DNA of 33,665 nt from Spartobacteria bacterium (GCA_003169695.1 PNAS01000011.1:1-33665), one strand, 5' to 3'; shown: positions 15,379 to 23,406, counted from the stretch's first letter. A program made the numbers and translations. The notes: generated by a model from the letters alone, not told the origin.

Positions 15379-15601
15379 ATGCCACTCGTAAACGTGCAGA
15401 TCATCGAAAACGTGTTCACACCCGAACAAAAGCAGCAGATCATCGGAAAGATTACCGACGCCATGGTAAGCATCGAAGGTGAGGCCCTTCGGGGCGGTGA
15501 CCTGGGTCAAGATCGACGAAGTTAAAGAAGGCAACTGGGGCATCGGCGGTCAGGCCCTGCACGCCCGCGACGTCCATCGCATGCAAAAAGCCGCCGCCTG
15601 A
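15379..15601 (+). pseudogene. Tautomerase (4-oxalocrotonate tautomerase-like) with a one-base frameshift
   Basis: ATG 15379 starts MPLVNVQIIENVFTPEQKQQ, with Pro2 as the expected catalytic base after Met removal. The frame then reads to GEALR and is lost at the G-run 15489-15493 (CGGGGCGG); with one G removed the protein continues VTWVKIDEVKEGNWGIGGQA and ends HRMQKAAA at TGA 15599-15601. The restored length of about 73 residues fits the family. So this is a one-base insertion in a homopolymer: either a real lesion or a base-calling error. As it stands the gene makes a 48-residue product ending at TAA near 15523. It is divergent from HxlR, which probably regulates it. A strong hairpin lies 31 bases after the stop. 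Confidence 0.85.
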
Positions 15602-15631
15602 AACATCCGCGTTTTCCCGCGTTGAAGAATC

Positions 15632-15658
15632 AAGGCCGGGGTCGCTGACCCCGGCCTT
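15632..15658 (+). terminator. Strong hairpin after the tautomerase gene
   Basis: AAGGCCGGGGTC (15632-15643), loop GCT, GACCCCGGCCTT (15647-15658): a perfect 12-bp, GC-rich stem 31 bases downstream of the tautomerase stop. The following bases (CCTCGCG) have no T-run, so it is not a textbook intrinsic terminator, although stems like this can still stop transcription or protect a 3' end. Confidence 0.6.
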
Positions 15659-15710
15659 CCTCGCGCAAACCGTCCGCCGTTCGAAATCACCGTAACGCGA
15701 GCCTTTTGCA

Positions 15711-15802
15711 AAGGTGGATCGGCCGCTCCGCGGGCGATAGTAGAAAAAAGCGGCTGCGCCGCCAAATCATAGCATCGAGCAAGGGACTGCTCGATCCACC
15801 TT
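15711..15802. repeat. 92-bp palindromic element, GGTGGATC family
   Basis: The outer arms AAGGTGGATC (15711-15720) and GATCCACCTT (15793-15802) are perfect inverted repeats, with GGCCGCTCCGC after the left arm and an inner GCGGC-TGC-GCCGC hairpin at about 15754-15766. The size and ends match the element at 9067-9160. It sits between the tautomerase and the small membrane protein gene, in the gap 15602-15829 that otherwise holds only the hairpin above. Confidence 0.7.
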
Positions 15803-15829
15803 GAGTTTCATTGAACGGCAATCGGTCGC

Positions 15830-16147
15830 TCACGGCGCGCGCGGCGCCTTCTTAGATCCGTCCGTGTAACCGAGTTCAAAGGCGCTTTTCCAAGCCATCG
15901 GTTCTCCCGACCCCTGTCTCGCGAAGTACTGCTGAGCGATCCCGTTCAGGTCGGCAGCGGAGGGTAACTCTCGGCCGGCCGCCGCTGCCTCCTCGCCCGC
16001 CTTTTCCCCGACGAAATAGGCGGAACGCTCCTCGATCGTTCTTCCGTGAGCCGCGCGATGGGTGAAGAACGCGGTTACGCCACAGACGAAGAATGCCGCC
16101 ACTGCCATCATCACGAAGAAGCGCACCGGTTTGAATTGTCTGCTCAT
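15830..16147 (-). CDS. Small membrane-anchored protein (105 aa), unknown function
   Basis: Residues 8-28 (RFFVMMAVAAFFVCGVTAFF) are a single membrane helix or uncleaved signal anchor. The rest is soluble, rich in Ala/Glu, with two short similar blocks, ERSAYFVGEKAGEEAAAAGR and SAFELGYTDGSKKAP, each carrying a (Y/F)xxGxxxG(E/S)(E/K)-like pattern. An AGGA lies just before the ATG. The topology is probably N-terminus in, with the soluble part in the periplasm. I do not recognise the family, and no partner is obvious: flanking genes are on the opposite strand or across a repeat. Confidence 0.6.
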   Translation of the reverse strand: MSRQFKPVRFFVMMAVAAFFVCGVTAFFTHRAAHGRTIEERSAYFVGEKAGEEAAAAGRELPSAADLNGIAQQYFARQGSGEPMAWKSAFELGYTDGSKKAPRAP

Positions 16148-16367
16148 TATCCTAACGAACCAATCACACGTTATTCAAAACGAAAAGGTCAAAGGCAAAG
16201 ATGCGGCCTGTTGCTGCTGTAGTGGCTCTCAGTGTTTACGATCCTTATGATGTCCGCGATCCGCGTATACAAGCATAGCCGCTCCTCGCTCGTTCTTCCC
16301 TCGATTATTGCCTTGACGCCTGCCGCGCGTGGCCCGCATGGTCGCTGCGATCAAAAGAAAAACATCT

Positions 16368-16808
16368 ATGAAATACTTACTCGTCCTCACTCTCGCCCTG
16401 GCCATGCCAGTTTTCGCACGCGCCGCAGAAACCGACAAAGCAGCTATTACTAGATTGGAACAAGAGTGGCCTGGGGCGTTCGTCAAGAAGGACACCGCCA
16501 AAATGCTCGGCATGGGCACTCCCGACTGTTGGTTCACCGATTCGTCTGGCAAGATCGTTGCGCTCAAGAGCTTCGTGGCTGAAGTGAAGTCAGGAGTCTA
16601 TACCGTCCAGTCGATGCATATCGACGATCTGAAAGTCCGCGTCTACGGCGACTCGGCTGTCGTCTTCGGTCTCGAGACCGAGAAGAGCCGATACAAAGGC
16701 AAGGACGCGAGCGGACAGTACCGCTTCGTCGATACGTGGTTGAAGCGAAATGGTCAGTGGCTGTGCGCTGCCTCAGGAAATACTCTGGTCACGCCAGCGA
16801 AGCACTAG
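16368..16808 (+). CDS. Secreted DUF4440/SnoaL-like (NTF2-fold) protein
   Basis: I place the start at ATG 16368, MKYLLVLTLALAMPVFARAA, a clean signal peptide with cleavage after about residue 20. The mature part has the NTF2-like pattern: an amphipathic helix (AAITRLEQEWPGAFVKKDTA), then CWFTDSSGKIV, VYGDSAVVFGLETEKSRYKG and FVDTWLKRNGQWLCAASGNT at the end. The family is a generic cone-shaped pocket used by isomerases, hydrolases and binding proteins, so no reaction can be assigned. A paralogue is at 32265-32738. The next gene starts 38 bases downstream with its own good ribosome site. Confidence 0.85.
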   Translation: MKYLLVLTLALAMPVFARAAETDKAAITRLEQEWPGAFVKKDTAKMLGMGTPDCWFTDSSGKIVALKSFVAEVKSGVYTVQSMHIDDLKVRVYGDSAVVFGLETEKSRYKGKDASGQYRFVDTWLKRNGQWLCAASGNTLVTPAKH

Positions 16809-16846
16809 CCCGGTCGCAGTTTAATTCACAAGGCGGGAGGACAGCC

Positions 16847-18010
16847 ATGCCAGACGCAACGACGCAAATCTTCGATCCTACGGATGGAACCACGCCCGTA
16901 GTCCTGCCGGTGCTGGAGGAATGTTGCCAGGCCCCGTGCGATCCGCCGTGGCGCACCAAGGCGAGTTGCATCACCTTTACCGAAACCAAGACCTTGGTTG
17001 TAGACCTGCCCAGCGCTCCGCGCACTAACGACTTCCGTGGGGGCCAGGTGATCATCTCGGTAACCTATGAACACAGGCTGTGCCTGGTCGGCAAACAGCA
17101 CGGCGGCCTGGCCTATACGCTGACGCTGCTGCCCGGCGAGAAAATGACCTTCTACCAAAGCGACCGATATCGTCGCACCACATCGGAAACGGCGCGGTTC
17201 TCGGTCCAGACGACTTTCGCCCAGTTCACCTCGGCGCTGCACCAGCAACGCAATTCCAACGACTCCTCCGCTCTAACCCAGGTGCTGAACAGCACATCGG
17301 GGGGCGACGTCAGCGCGGGCGGCTTGGGTATCGCCACTCCGCTCGGCGTCCTGGGCGTCGTCGGCGGCAGTGAAAGTTCTTCGAGCCACAGCTCCACCAA
17401 CGATCTGTCGACCCATTCTAGCTCCGACCAGTTCGTGTCGGTGGCCGAGCAGGCCTCGCAATACACCGACATGCAGCGATCGATCACGATCAGCACCTTC
17501 GAAGACACTGAATCGGTTTCCACGACGCAGCGCACCCTGGTCAACAACAACGCCTGTTACGCCGTGAACTACTTCGTCCGCAAGGTGCTCGACGTCTATG
17601 TGGTCACGACCAAAGTGATCGCGGTGACCTTCCAGGTGAAGGCCGCGAAGTTCGTGTCGCCCGTCCTGACGCCGGATGAGATCGGGCAGCTGCCGGCCGC
17701 GTTGAGGGCGCCGGTCGCGGCCATCCTCAAGGGCCTGCCCAAGGTGGGCGAGGTAGTCGAGCACCCGAGGGTTTTGACCGTTCCGATGGACGGGGTGGTC
17801 TACGATCCCGAACTTTCCCATTGCTCTTCGTGCGAGCCCACGCTGGAGCGGGCGGCCCTGATCAAGCTCGAACGCGAGCAAGCGGAGGCCCAGAAGATCG
17901 GCCTGGAACTGCAGCTGATGGAATTGGAGATTCAGCGTCGGCAGGCTCTGCTGGCCGCCGGTACCCTCGACGCGTTCGAAGCGGCACCGGCATCGACCGT
18001 GCCGGCGTAA
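16847..18010 (+). CDS. Unrecognised 387-aa protein with Ser-rich middle and coiled-coil tail
   Basis: ATG 16847 has a good Shine-Dalgarno (GGGAGG, six bases upstream). I do not recognise a named family. Seen in order: a Cys-containing start (ECCQAPCDPPW, residues 25-35); a beta-rich block around 65-120 with LTLLPGEKMTFYQSDRYRRT; a Gly/Ser-rich stretch at 150-195; a helix with ISTFEDTESVSTTQRTLVNN; NNNACYAVNYFVRKVLDVYV at 233-252; HCSSCEP (CxxC, 325-331); and a charged coiled coil at 333-370. There is no signal peptide or membrane helix, so it is probably cytoplasmic or a structural part. The gene looks richer in G/C third positions than its neighbours, which may mean transfer. Its role is unknown. 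Confidence 0.8.
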   Translation: MPDATTQIFDPTDGTTPVVLPVLEECCQAPCDPPWRTKASCITFTETKTLVVDLPSAPRTNDFRGGQVIISVTYEHRLCLVGKQHGGLAYTLTLLPGEKMTFYQSDRYRRTTSETARFSVQTTFAQFTSALHQQRNSNDSSALTQVLNSTSGGDVSAGGLGIATPLGVLGVVGGSESSSSHSSTNDLSTHSSSDQFVSVAEQASQYTDMQRSITISTFEDTESVSTTQRTLVNNNACYAVNYFVRKVLDVYVVTTKVIAVTFQVKAAKFVSPVLTPDEIGQLPAALRAPVAAILKGLPKVGEVVEHPRVLTVPMDGVVYDPELSHCSSCEPTLERAALIKLEREQAEAQKIGLELQLMELEIQRRQALLAAGTLDAFEAAPASTVPA

Positions 18011-18106
18011 CCTTAGCTCGTTTTTTGGCGCGGAGTATTCCGCATGAAGGCGAGCCTTTGAAAGAGAGCGCTACCCGGATCGACCCGTTGCGACCATCTT
18101 TCGCCG

Positions 18107-18190
18107 ATGTCTCTCGAACGCTTTCACGAAGCCCAGGCCAGCCGCCGGGGCCTCCGACACAGCCTATTGTTTGACTCCGATCGAGACTGA
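18107..18190 (+). pseudogene. Possible N-terminal remnant of a DUF1810-type protein
   Basis: A 27-codon frame reads MSLERFHEAQASR and then GLRHSLLFDSDRD. The xLERFxEAQ start resembles the first residues of DUF1810 proteins, but only about 10-13 residues match. It overlaps the convergent DUF2911 gene. It may be coincidence. Confidence 0.25.
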
Positions 18191-18712
18191 ATACTGGGTG
18201 TTCTCCCACATCAGCTTCAACACGCCATCGGCTGCGGTCTTGTCGAGGACGATCGTGAATTGATCCACCGGCTTTTCGAGCGCCTGCTTTTTTAGATCGA
18301 TCCGAACCAGGTCCTGGCTCTCGTCGTACTTCGTTCCCCATTGGCCCGTCTGCTTATTTACGATCAGCTTTGCACTGCCTTCCTCGGGCCAGAGGTATAA
18401 TGAGTAAGTGCCGGGCGCGACGGAAGTCCCGCCGATCGAGACTTCTTTGTCGGTCGTGAAAAGAGTGGCTTCGTCGGCGCCCATCCGCCAAACCTTGCCG
18501 TAGGGAACGAGGCCGCCCCAGATCTTCCGCTTCTCACCGCTCTTCGGATCCTTCGTATAAGGCCGGCCGTAAACGATCGTAATTTTGGCGTCACCGACGG
18601 TGGCGTTCACGGTCTCATGCGGACTCACCCTCGGCTTTTCCTGTGCGAGGAGCGGCGATGCGGACAAGAGGAGGGCTGGAATAATAAGGATGGTTGATCG
18701 AAGTGAGTGCAT
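18164..18712 (-). CDS. Secreted DUF2911 protein
   Basis: ATG 18712 gives a clear signal peptide (MHSLRSTILIIPALLLSASP, cleavage after LLA) and a 182-residue precursor. The DUF2911 pattern follows: VSPHETVNATVGDAKITIVY, GRPYTKDPKSGEKRKIWGGL, VPYGKVWRMGADEATLFTTD, then GTYSLYLWPEEG and QDLVRIDL near the end. The family is common in Bacteroidetes and Verrucomicrobia, beta-rich, extracytoplasmic, and of unknown function. The longer frame to 18793 runs into the repeat region and is not used. It is alone on its strand, followed upstream by a 105-bp tandem repeat. Confidence 0.88.
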   Translation of the reverse strand: MHSLRSTILIIPALLLSASPLLAQEKPRVSPHETVNATVGDAKITIVYGRPYTKDPKSGEKRKIWGGLVPYGKVWRMGADEATLFTTDKEVSIGGTSVAPGTYSLYLWPEEGSAKLIVNKQTGQWGTKYDESQDLVRIDLKKQALEKPVDQFTIVLDKTAADGVLKLMWENTQYSVSIGVKQ

Positions 18713-18734
18713 GGCGCAAGACTCGCCCCGTCCA

Positions 18735-18945
18735 ACGAGTGCGTCTAGTCGAAACGCACACCGTTTTCGACCACGCAACGACGAACCAATCAACAGTATT
18801 GTAGGGCGTCTGTGTCAGACGCCACCTGGCTGGGCTAACACGAGTGCGTCTAGTCGAAACGCACACCGTTTTCGACCACGCAACGACGAACCGATCAACA
18901 ATATTGTAGGGCGTCTGTGTCAGACGCCCACATCGCTGGGCTAAC
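18735..18945. repeat. 105-bp direct tandem duplication
   Basis: Two copies begin ACGAGTGCGTCTAGTCG at 18735 and 18840, with a period of 105 bases. Each holds the same block (GAAACGCACACCGTTTTCGA, ACGACGAACC(A/G)ATCAAC), a TTGTAGGGCG half-palindrome, and ends in CTGGGCTAAC. The copies differ at a handful of positions, so the duplication is recent. In the second copy the palindrome is completed by its other half (see 18904-18970). Confidence 0.85.
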
Positions 18946-18970
18946 GGCGTTTCACAGAAACGCCCTACAA
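18904..18970. repeat. 67-bp compound palindrome, TTGTAGGGC family
   Basis: The outer ends are TTGTAGGGCG and CGCCCTACAA. Inside are two perfect hairpins: GGGCGTCTG-TGT-CAGACGCCC (18909-18929) and GGCGTTTC-ACA-GAAACGCC (near 18946-18964). Full copies also lie at 23235-23298 and 23838-23901, and a half copy at 18799-18823. It is a dispersed palindromic repeat downstream of the POT transporter gene. Confidence 0.85.
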
Positions 18971-18990
18971 ATTCATCTATCGTAGGCCTC

Positions 18991-20391
18991 TTACGATGGA
19001 TCGACGCGTTGCGCCGGGTTTATCGCACGACTGAGACGACGACCGAAGAGCAGGACAAGCAGGCCTCCGCCGGCGGCGATTGCCGCGTGCATTGCCCAAA
19101 ACTCAGCGGGGCTCATCTTCTCGTAGAAGCCGCCGATCCAGCCGATCAAGGTGTTCGAAATGAACAGGCTCATAAAGGCCAATCCCATCATGGTGGCGTT
19201 CACTTTGGCCGGCGCAGCGCGCGAAACCAGTGCGAGAAGCGTAGGCCAGTAGTAGAGGAAGGAGATTCCCAGTCCAGCGCTATAGAGGAATGGCCAGATC
19301 GGGTGAACCGGCGCATCGCCCGAAGCAAAGATTGTGGCCACCAGGATCAGGTTGCTCGCAGCGGCGATCCAGGCTCCCATGCCGATCTTTGACAGATCGC
19401 CCGGCTCGCCACGCCGCAAGGCCTGGTGACGCCAGATCCAGAACACCAGTGGCACGCCCACGATGCTGAAAACCGAATTGATCGATTGGTACCAGGGGAC
19501 CGGGATCCGGAAGCCGCCTAGGTCGAGCGCAACATGCTGTTGAATCCAGATCGGATTCACGTTGAAGACTTGATAGAAAGCCGTTGACTGGAAGATCGTG
19601 ATGATCATCACGGCGATGAGCGCGTAGACGATGCGCCGCTCGGCGGCGGTGAGTCGAGTGCCCTCGAACTTGCGCCGCTCCACCCGCGCAGGCAGGTAGC
19701 GGTATCCGTAGAGATAGGTGGCAAGGCCGAGGAGCATGAAGATCGCGGCCACCCCGAAGCCGTAATGCCAGCCATAGACTTGCGCGAGCAGACCGCAAAG
19801 CAAGGGTCCGGCGACCGCTCCGACATTGATTGCCGTGCTGAAGATGATGAACCCGCGGGTCCGCCGCGCCTCGTCCTCTGGCGGATAAAGGGCGCCCACC
19901 TGCGCCGAAATATTGCCCTTCAGGAAACCCGAACCGATGACGAGCAGTAGCAGGGCCACGAGGAATGTCTGGTCAAGAGCCATGGCGATATGACCGGCAC
20001 TCATCGACAGGGCGCCGATCACGACACCATTGCGCTGTCCGATCCAGCGATCGGCGATCATGCCGCCGAGCAGCGGCGTGAAGTAGACGAAACCGGAGTA
20101 GAGGCCGAAAATCTGCGATGCGAGCGCCTGCGTTGAGAGCGGGCCGACGAGCGATTCCACCGCAGCACGGAACCCGGAAAATCCAGCGATCTGCTCGACA
20201 TGTCCTGGCAGCAGCAACTGATTCACCATGTAAAGGACGACCAGCGCCGTCATTCCGTAGTAGGAGAATCGTTCCCATGCTTCGGTGAAGGCGAGGTAGA
20301 AAAGGCCCTTGGGATGTCCCATGAAGGTCTTCTCGCTGGGGCGCGTCAACGTAGCTTCGCCTGTGGTCATCGTATCGTGCTTGCCTGCCAT
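18991..20391 (-). CDS. POT family proton-dependent peptide transporter (MFS)
   Basis: A 466-residue membrane protein of the POT/PTR2 group in the major facilitator superfamily, which imports di- and tripeptides with protons. The signature ExxERFSYYGM appears at about residues 38-47 (AWERFSYYGM), and the loop after the second and third helices reads GGMIADRWIGQRN. About 12-14 hydrophobic helices are spread along the chain, with a conserved PTR motif-like FLKGNISAQVG at about 155-165. The N-terminal 24 residues are polar and cytoplasmic. It is shorter than some POT members but complete: the C-terminus ends NPAQRVDPS. It is a single-gene unit. Confidence 0.9.
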   Translation of the reverse strand: MAGKHDTMTTGEATLTRPSEKTFMGHPKGLFYLAFTEAWERFSYYGMTALVVLYMVNQLLLPGHVEQIAGFSGFRAAVESLVGPLSTQALASQIFGLYSGFVYFTPLLGGMIADRWIGQRNGVVIGALSMSAGHIAMALDQTFLVALLLLVIGSGFLKGNISAQVGALYPPEDEARRTRGFIIFSTAINVGAVAGPLLCGLLAQVYGWHYGFGVAAIFMLLGLATYLYGYRYLPARVERRKFEGTRLTAAERRIVYALIAVMIITIFQSTAFYQVFNVNPIWIQQHVALDLGGFRIPVPWYQSINSVFSIVGVPLVFWIWRHQALRRGEPGDLSKIGMGAWIAAASNLILVATIFASGDAPVHPIWPFLYSAGLGISFLYYWPTLLALVSRAAPAKVNATMMGLAFMSLFISNTLIGWIGGFYEKMSPAEFWAMHAAIAAGGGLLVLLFGRRLSRAINPAQRVDPS

Positions 20392-20696
20392 TTGCGCAGC
20401 ATCCTACAGACGAACGCACGATGTCGATAGCTACGTTACTCTTACTCCTACTCCTGCTCGTCTGAGGCCAAAGGCGGGAGATCAGAAGTCCGCTCTCGCC
20501 GTGTTACACACAGGCGAAGGTCCGCTGGCTTTTCGCAGCAATATCGGCATCCCTTCGGAACAGCGAAAGCGCTGGTGAACGAGTTGCTGTAGTCTAGGCA
20601 TGATAGAAGACCGGTGGCGGCAGGCGTGCCGACCGCGATGGCATTGAAGTGTGCTAAATTTCAAAAGCAAAGATTCATTTTTTATTTCACCGCCCA
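20392..20696. other. Divergent gap between transporter and malic enzyme
   Basis: About 305 bases holding no gene I can support. A run of TACTCCTACTCC-type triplets occurs near 20432-20461. The sequence just before the malic enzyme start is A/T-rich (ATTTCAAAAGCAAAGATTCA near 20657) and may hold its promoter. Confidence 0.4.
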
Positions 20697-22340
20697 ATGA
20701 CAAAAATGCCCGAGAAGATCATCCCGCGAGGATTGCAGCTGCTCCACGATCCGGTTCTCAATAAAGGGAGCGCATTCACAGCCGTCGAACGCGATGCGCT
20801 TGATCTGCACGGTCTGTTGCCGCCTCACGTCCAAACGCAGGCCGAGCAGGTCGAGCGCGTGCTCGGCAATCTGGCGCGCAAACCGACGGACTTGGAACGC
20901 TACATCTCGCTCATCGCGCTGGAAGGACGAAACCAGACGCTGTTTTACCGCATCCTGGTTGATTACATCGAGCAGATGATGCCGATCATCTACACGCCTA
21001 CGGTCGGCGAGGCGTGCCAGCAATACGGAAAAATTTTCCGGCGTCCGGGCGGGCTCTTCATTTCAGCGGAGGATCGGGGCCGCGTGGCAGAGGTATTACG
21101 CAACTGGCCGGATCGGGATGTGCGCGTGATCGTGGTGACGGATGGCGAGCGCATCCTTGGCCTGGGCGATCAGGGCAGCAATGGCATGGGCATACCGATA
21201 GGCAAGCTCATGTTGTACACGGCCTGCGCCGGCGTGCATCCGTCTCAGTGCCTGCCGGTGACGATTGATGTGGGGACCAACAACACCGCGCTGCTGGTCG
21301 ATCCCCTTTACTTCGGCCTGCACGAGCGGCGCTTGCGTGGCCCGGAATACGACGCACTGATCGACGAGTTCGTCGAAGCCGCGACCAAACTCTTTCCCCG
21401 GGTGCTGATTCAGTTCGAAGACTTTGGCAACGAGAATGCCTTTCGCTTATTGGAACGATATCAGGAGCGAATCTGCACCTTCAATGACGACATCCAGGGC
21501 ACGGCCGCTGTAGCGCTCGCGGGTCTCTACAGCGCTCTGCGCATTACGGGTGAAACTCTTCGCGACCAGCGAGTCCTGTTATTCGGCGCCGGGGAAGCCG
21601 GCATCGGAATCGCAAATCTTCTCGTCTTGGCGCTTACTGAAGCTGGGTTGCCGCAGAACGAAGCCCGCGCTCGCTGCTGGTTTGTGGATTCCAAGGGGTT
21701 GGTCGTGCGGAGCCGAAACGATCTTTCCTCCTACAAGCTCGTCTTTGCGCAGGACCATGAGCCGCTGGCCGACACTGTCGCAATTATCGAAAGCGTGCGG
21801 CCAAGCGTGTTGATTGGAGTTTCTGGAAAGCCGGGAGTGTTCTCGCGCGCCGTGCTCGAAGCTGCTGCCCGGCAGGTCGCGCGGCCGATCGTCTTCGCCT
21901 TGTCGAATCCCACCTCGCTGGTCGAATGCACAGCCGAGGAAGCGTATCGCTGGACCCAAGGACGCGCGATCTTTGCCAGCGGAAGCCCGTTCGATGCAGT
22001 GTCGTTATTCGGCCACCGCTTCGTGCCGGGCCAGGGTAACAATGCTTACATCTTTCCCGGCGTCGGCTTGGGCGTGATCGCATGCGCCAGCCGGCTCGTG
22101 ACCGATGAGATGTTCCTCGCGGCTGCGCAGACGCTGGCGCAACAGGTTTCGCAGGCGGAATTAGATGAGGGAAGACTGTATCCACGCCTCACACACATTC
22201 GTAAGGTTTCTCACGCAGTAGCCACAGCGGTGATCCGGGTTGCGTTTGGAAGAGGATTAGCCCGTATGTCCGTGCCAAACGATCTCGACGAATACGTCCG
22301 TTTGCTGATGTATGAGCCGGAATACCGCAGCTACATATAG
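20697..22340 (+). CDS. maeA: NAD-type malic enzyme (oxaloacetate-decarboxylating)
   Basis: A 547-residue malic enzyme that converts malate to pyruvate and CO2 with reduction of NAD(P)+, linking the TCA cycle to pyruvate. The length (long form, about 540-580) and motifs fit the NAD-dependent class: Y99 in MPIIYTPTVGEACQQY, K170 in GIPIGKLMLYTACAGV, metal-binding E241/D242 in QFEDFGN and D265 in TFNDDIQGTA, and the nucleotide-binding GAGEAGIGIA (297-306). FVDSKGLV after the second strand is typical of this class. ATG 20697 is used; ATG 20706 is possible, and neither has a clear Shine-Dalgarno. It stands alone. NAD versus NADP use is not settled by sequence alone. Confidence 0.93.
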   Translation: MTKMPEKIIPRGLQLLHDPVLNKGSAFTAVERDALDLHGLLPPHVQTQAEQVERVLGNLARKPTDLERYISLIALEGRNQTLFYRILVDYIEQMMPIIYTPTVGEACQQYGKIFRRPGGLFISAEDRGRVAEVLRNWPDRDVRVIVVTDGERILGLGDQGSNGMGIPIGKLMLYTACAGVHPSQCLPVTIDVGTNNTALLVDPLYFGLHERRLRGPEYDALIDEFVEAATKLFPRVLIQFEDFGNENAFRLLERYQERICTFNDDIQGTAAVALAGLYSALRITGETLRDQRVLLFGAGEAGIGIANLLVLALTEAGLPQNEARARCWFVDSKGLVVRSRNDLSSYKLVFAQDHEPLADTVAIIESVRPSVLIGVSGKPGVFSRAVLEAAARQVARPIVFALSNPTSLVECTAEEAYRWTQGRAIFASGSPFDAVSLFGHRFVPGQGNNAYIFPGVGLGVIACASRLVTDEMFLAAAQTLAQQVSQAELDEGRLYPRLTHIRKVSHAVATAVIRVAFGRGLARMSVPNDLDEYVRLLMYEPEYRSYI

Positions 22341-22365
22341 CGGCAGGGGGAATTGAAAGAGCTAT

Positions 22366-22806
22366 TGCTCCCGGTTGCCGAACCTAAATGACCGCAGGCG
22401 ACGGCCTGCCCTACAACGGCGAAGATTTCGAAGCTCGAAATCCGAAACAAATTCGAATGTTCGAATGACAGAATGAACAAACGGAAGCTCGTTTCGAATT
22501 TTCTTCCTCGAACATTTGGTCACACCCAAAGCTTTCGCGCGCTCGCGATCTTTTGTCGGAGTTGTTTCGAGCTTCGAACTTCGGATTTCGATTTTCCTCT
22601 TGTTTGTAGGGCGACGGCTCCCGTTGCCGAAACTAAATGGCGGCGGGCGACGCGCCCGCCCTACAATTTGATTGTGTAGGGCGACCGCCCCGGTTGCCGA
22701 CCCTAAATGCGCCTGCCCTACAAAGGGCGGCGATTCGAAATTCGAGCATCGAAATCTGAAACAAATTCAAATCTTCACCGGCGCAGAAAGCTCAAAATAT
22801 TCTTAG
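22366..22806. repeat. Cluster of palindromic intergenic repeats
   Basis: A gene-free patch after the malic enzyme. It contains TTGTAGGGCGAC...GCCCTACAA elements at 22604-22666 and 22674-22723, and a partial one near 22366-22416, each with a conserved CCGTTGCCGA(A/C) and CTAAATG inside. Between them, TTCGAAGCTCGAAATCCGAA (near 22427) is inverted against a copy near 22564-22595, and a third copy lies near 22733-22777. The whole could fold into a large hairpin. An open frame at 22473-22679 is made of this repeat and is not a gene. Patches of this sort are familiar to me from Verrucomicrobia and Planctomycetes genomes. Confidence 0.7.
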
Positions 22807-22969
22807 ATGCGACCCCCACGAGCCTCGACCAGTACGATTCAAGTGCGTGCCCAGATTCACTCGCTCGCCGTAAGCCTGGCAGATGATCTAGCGGCCGGGT
22901 CGCGTTACTCTTCAAACCGCATAAGTTTCCGCCTTGGTAACCGCATCTTATTCATTGACCTGGCTAGGA

Positions 22970-23160
22970 ACGAGGGAGAGAATCTCTCGTCGGGGACCGC
23001 CACGAGCGAGAGAGTGAAGCGTTCCCAAGTTCAACCCGCCACGGCGGGCAGGCTTTGGGAACGAGGGAGCGGCGAAGCCCAGCTTCGAAGACAAGTGCGA
23101 AGCGTTCCCAAGTCCAACTTGGGAACGAGGAACGCAACTCGGGAACGAGGGAGAGAACAG
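22970..23160. repeat. GTTCCCAAGT/GGGAACGAGG repeat patch
   Basis: GGGAACGAGG-type motifs recur at about 22970, 23056, 23121 and 23141. A perfect hairpin GTTCCCAAGT-CCA-ACTTGGGAAC lies at 23104-23126, and a looser one spans 23023-23066. The spacing is irregular and there are no spacers of even length, so it is not a CRISPR array. The open frame 22807-23172 across this patch has no convincing start region or family. Confidence 0.6.
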
Positions 23161-23234
23161 CTAAGGGCGTGAGTGACGAGTGACCTGGCTCAGTACGCCC
23201 TCCACATCGCGCGGCCACCCTCCTCCGTTCCCAC

Positions 23235-23298
23235 TTGTAGGGCGTCTGTGTCAGACGCCATCCTCCGCCTAACGGCGTTTCACAGAAACGCCCTACAA
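23235..23298. repeat. 64-bp compound palindrome, TTGTAGGGC family
   Basis: TTGTAGGGCG at 23235 and CGCCCTACAA ending at 23298, with the same two inner hairpins as the copy at 18904-18970. It is followed by ATCCGCATCGCGCG, which also follows the copy at 23838-23901, so the transferred unit may be slightly longer than the palindrome. Confidence 0.85.
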
Positions 23299-23406
23299 TC
23301 CGCATCGCGCGCACCGGCAAAGTAACAACGCTGTTACGTTTCATGGTTGGCCGGAGTTTCGAAAAAAAGGACGATGTGCTATCTTGCGGAAGGAGTTTAC
23401 ATAAAT

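Noticed and set aside
22473..22679. Open frame with a plausible start in the repeat patch
   Set aside because: Its sequence is the intergenic repeat itself (inverted TTCGAAGCTCGAAATC copies and a TTGTAGGGCGAC palindrome); no ribosome site and no protein-like conservation.
22970..23160. CRISPR-like repeated GGGAACGAGG motifs
   Set aside because: Repeats are short and unevenly spaced, and there are no spacers of regular length and no cas genes.
22807..23172. 121-codon open frame
   Set aside because: Crosses the GTTCCC/GGGAACGAGG repeats, has low-complexity composition in its second half and no recognisable domain.
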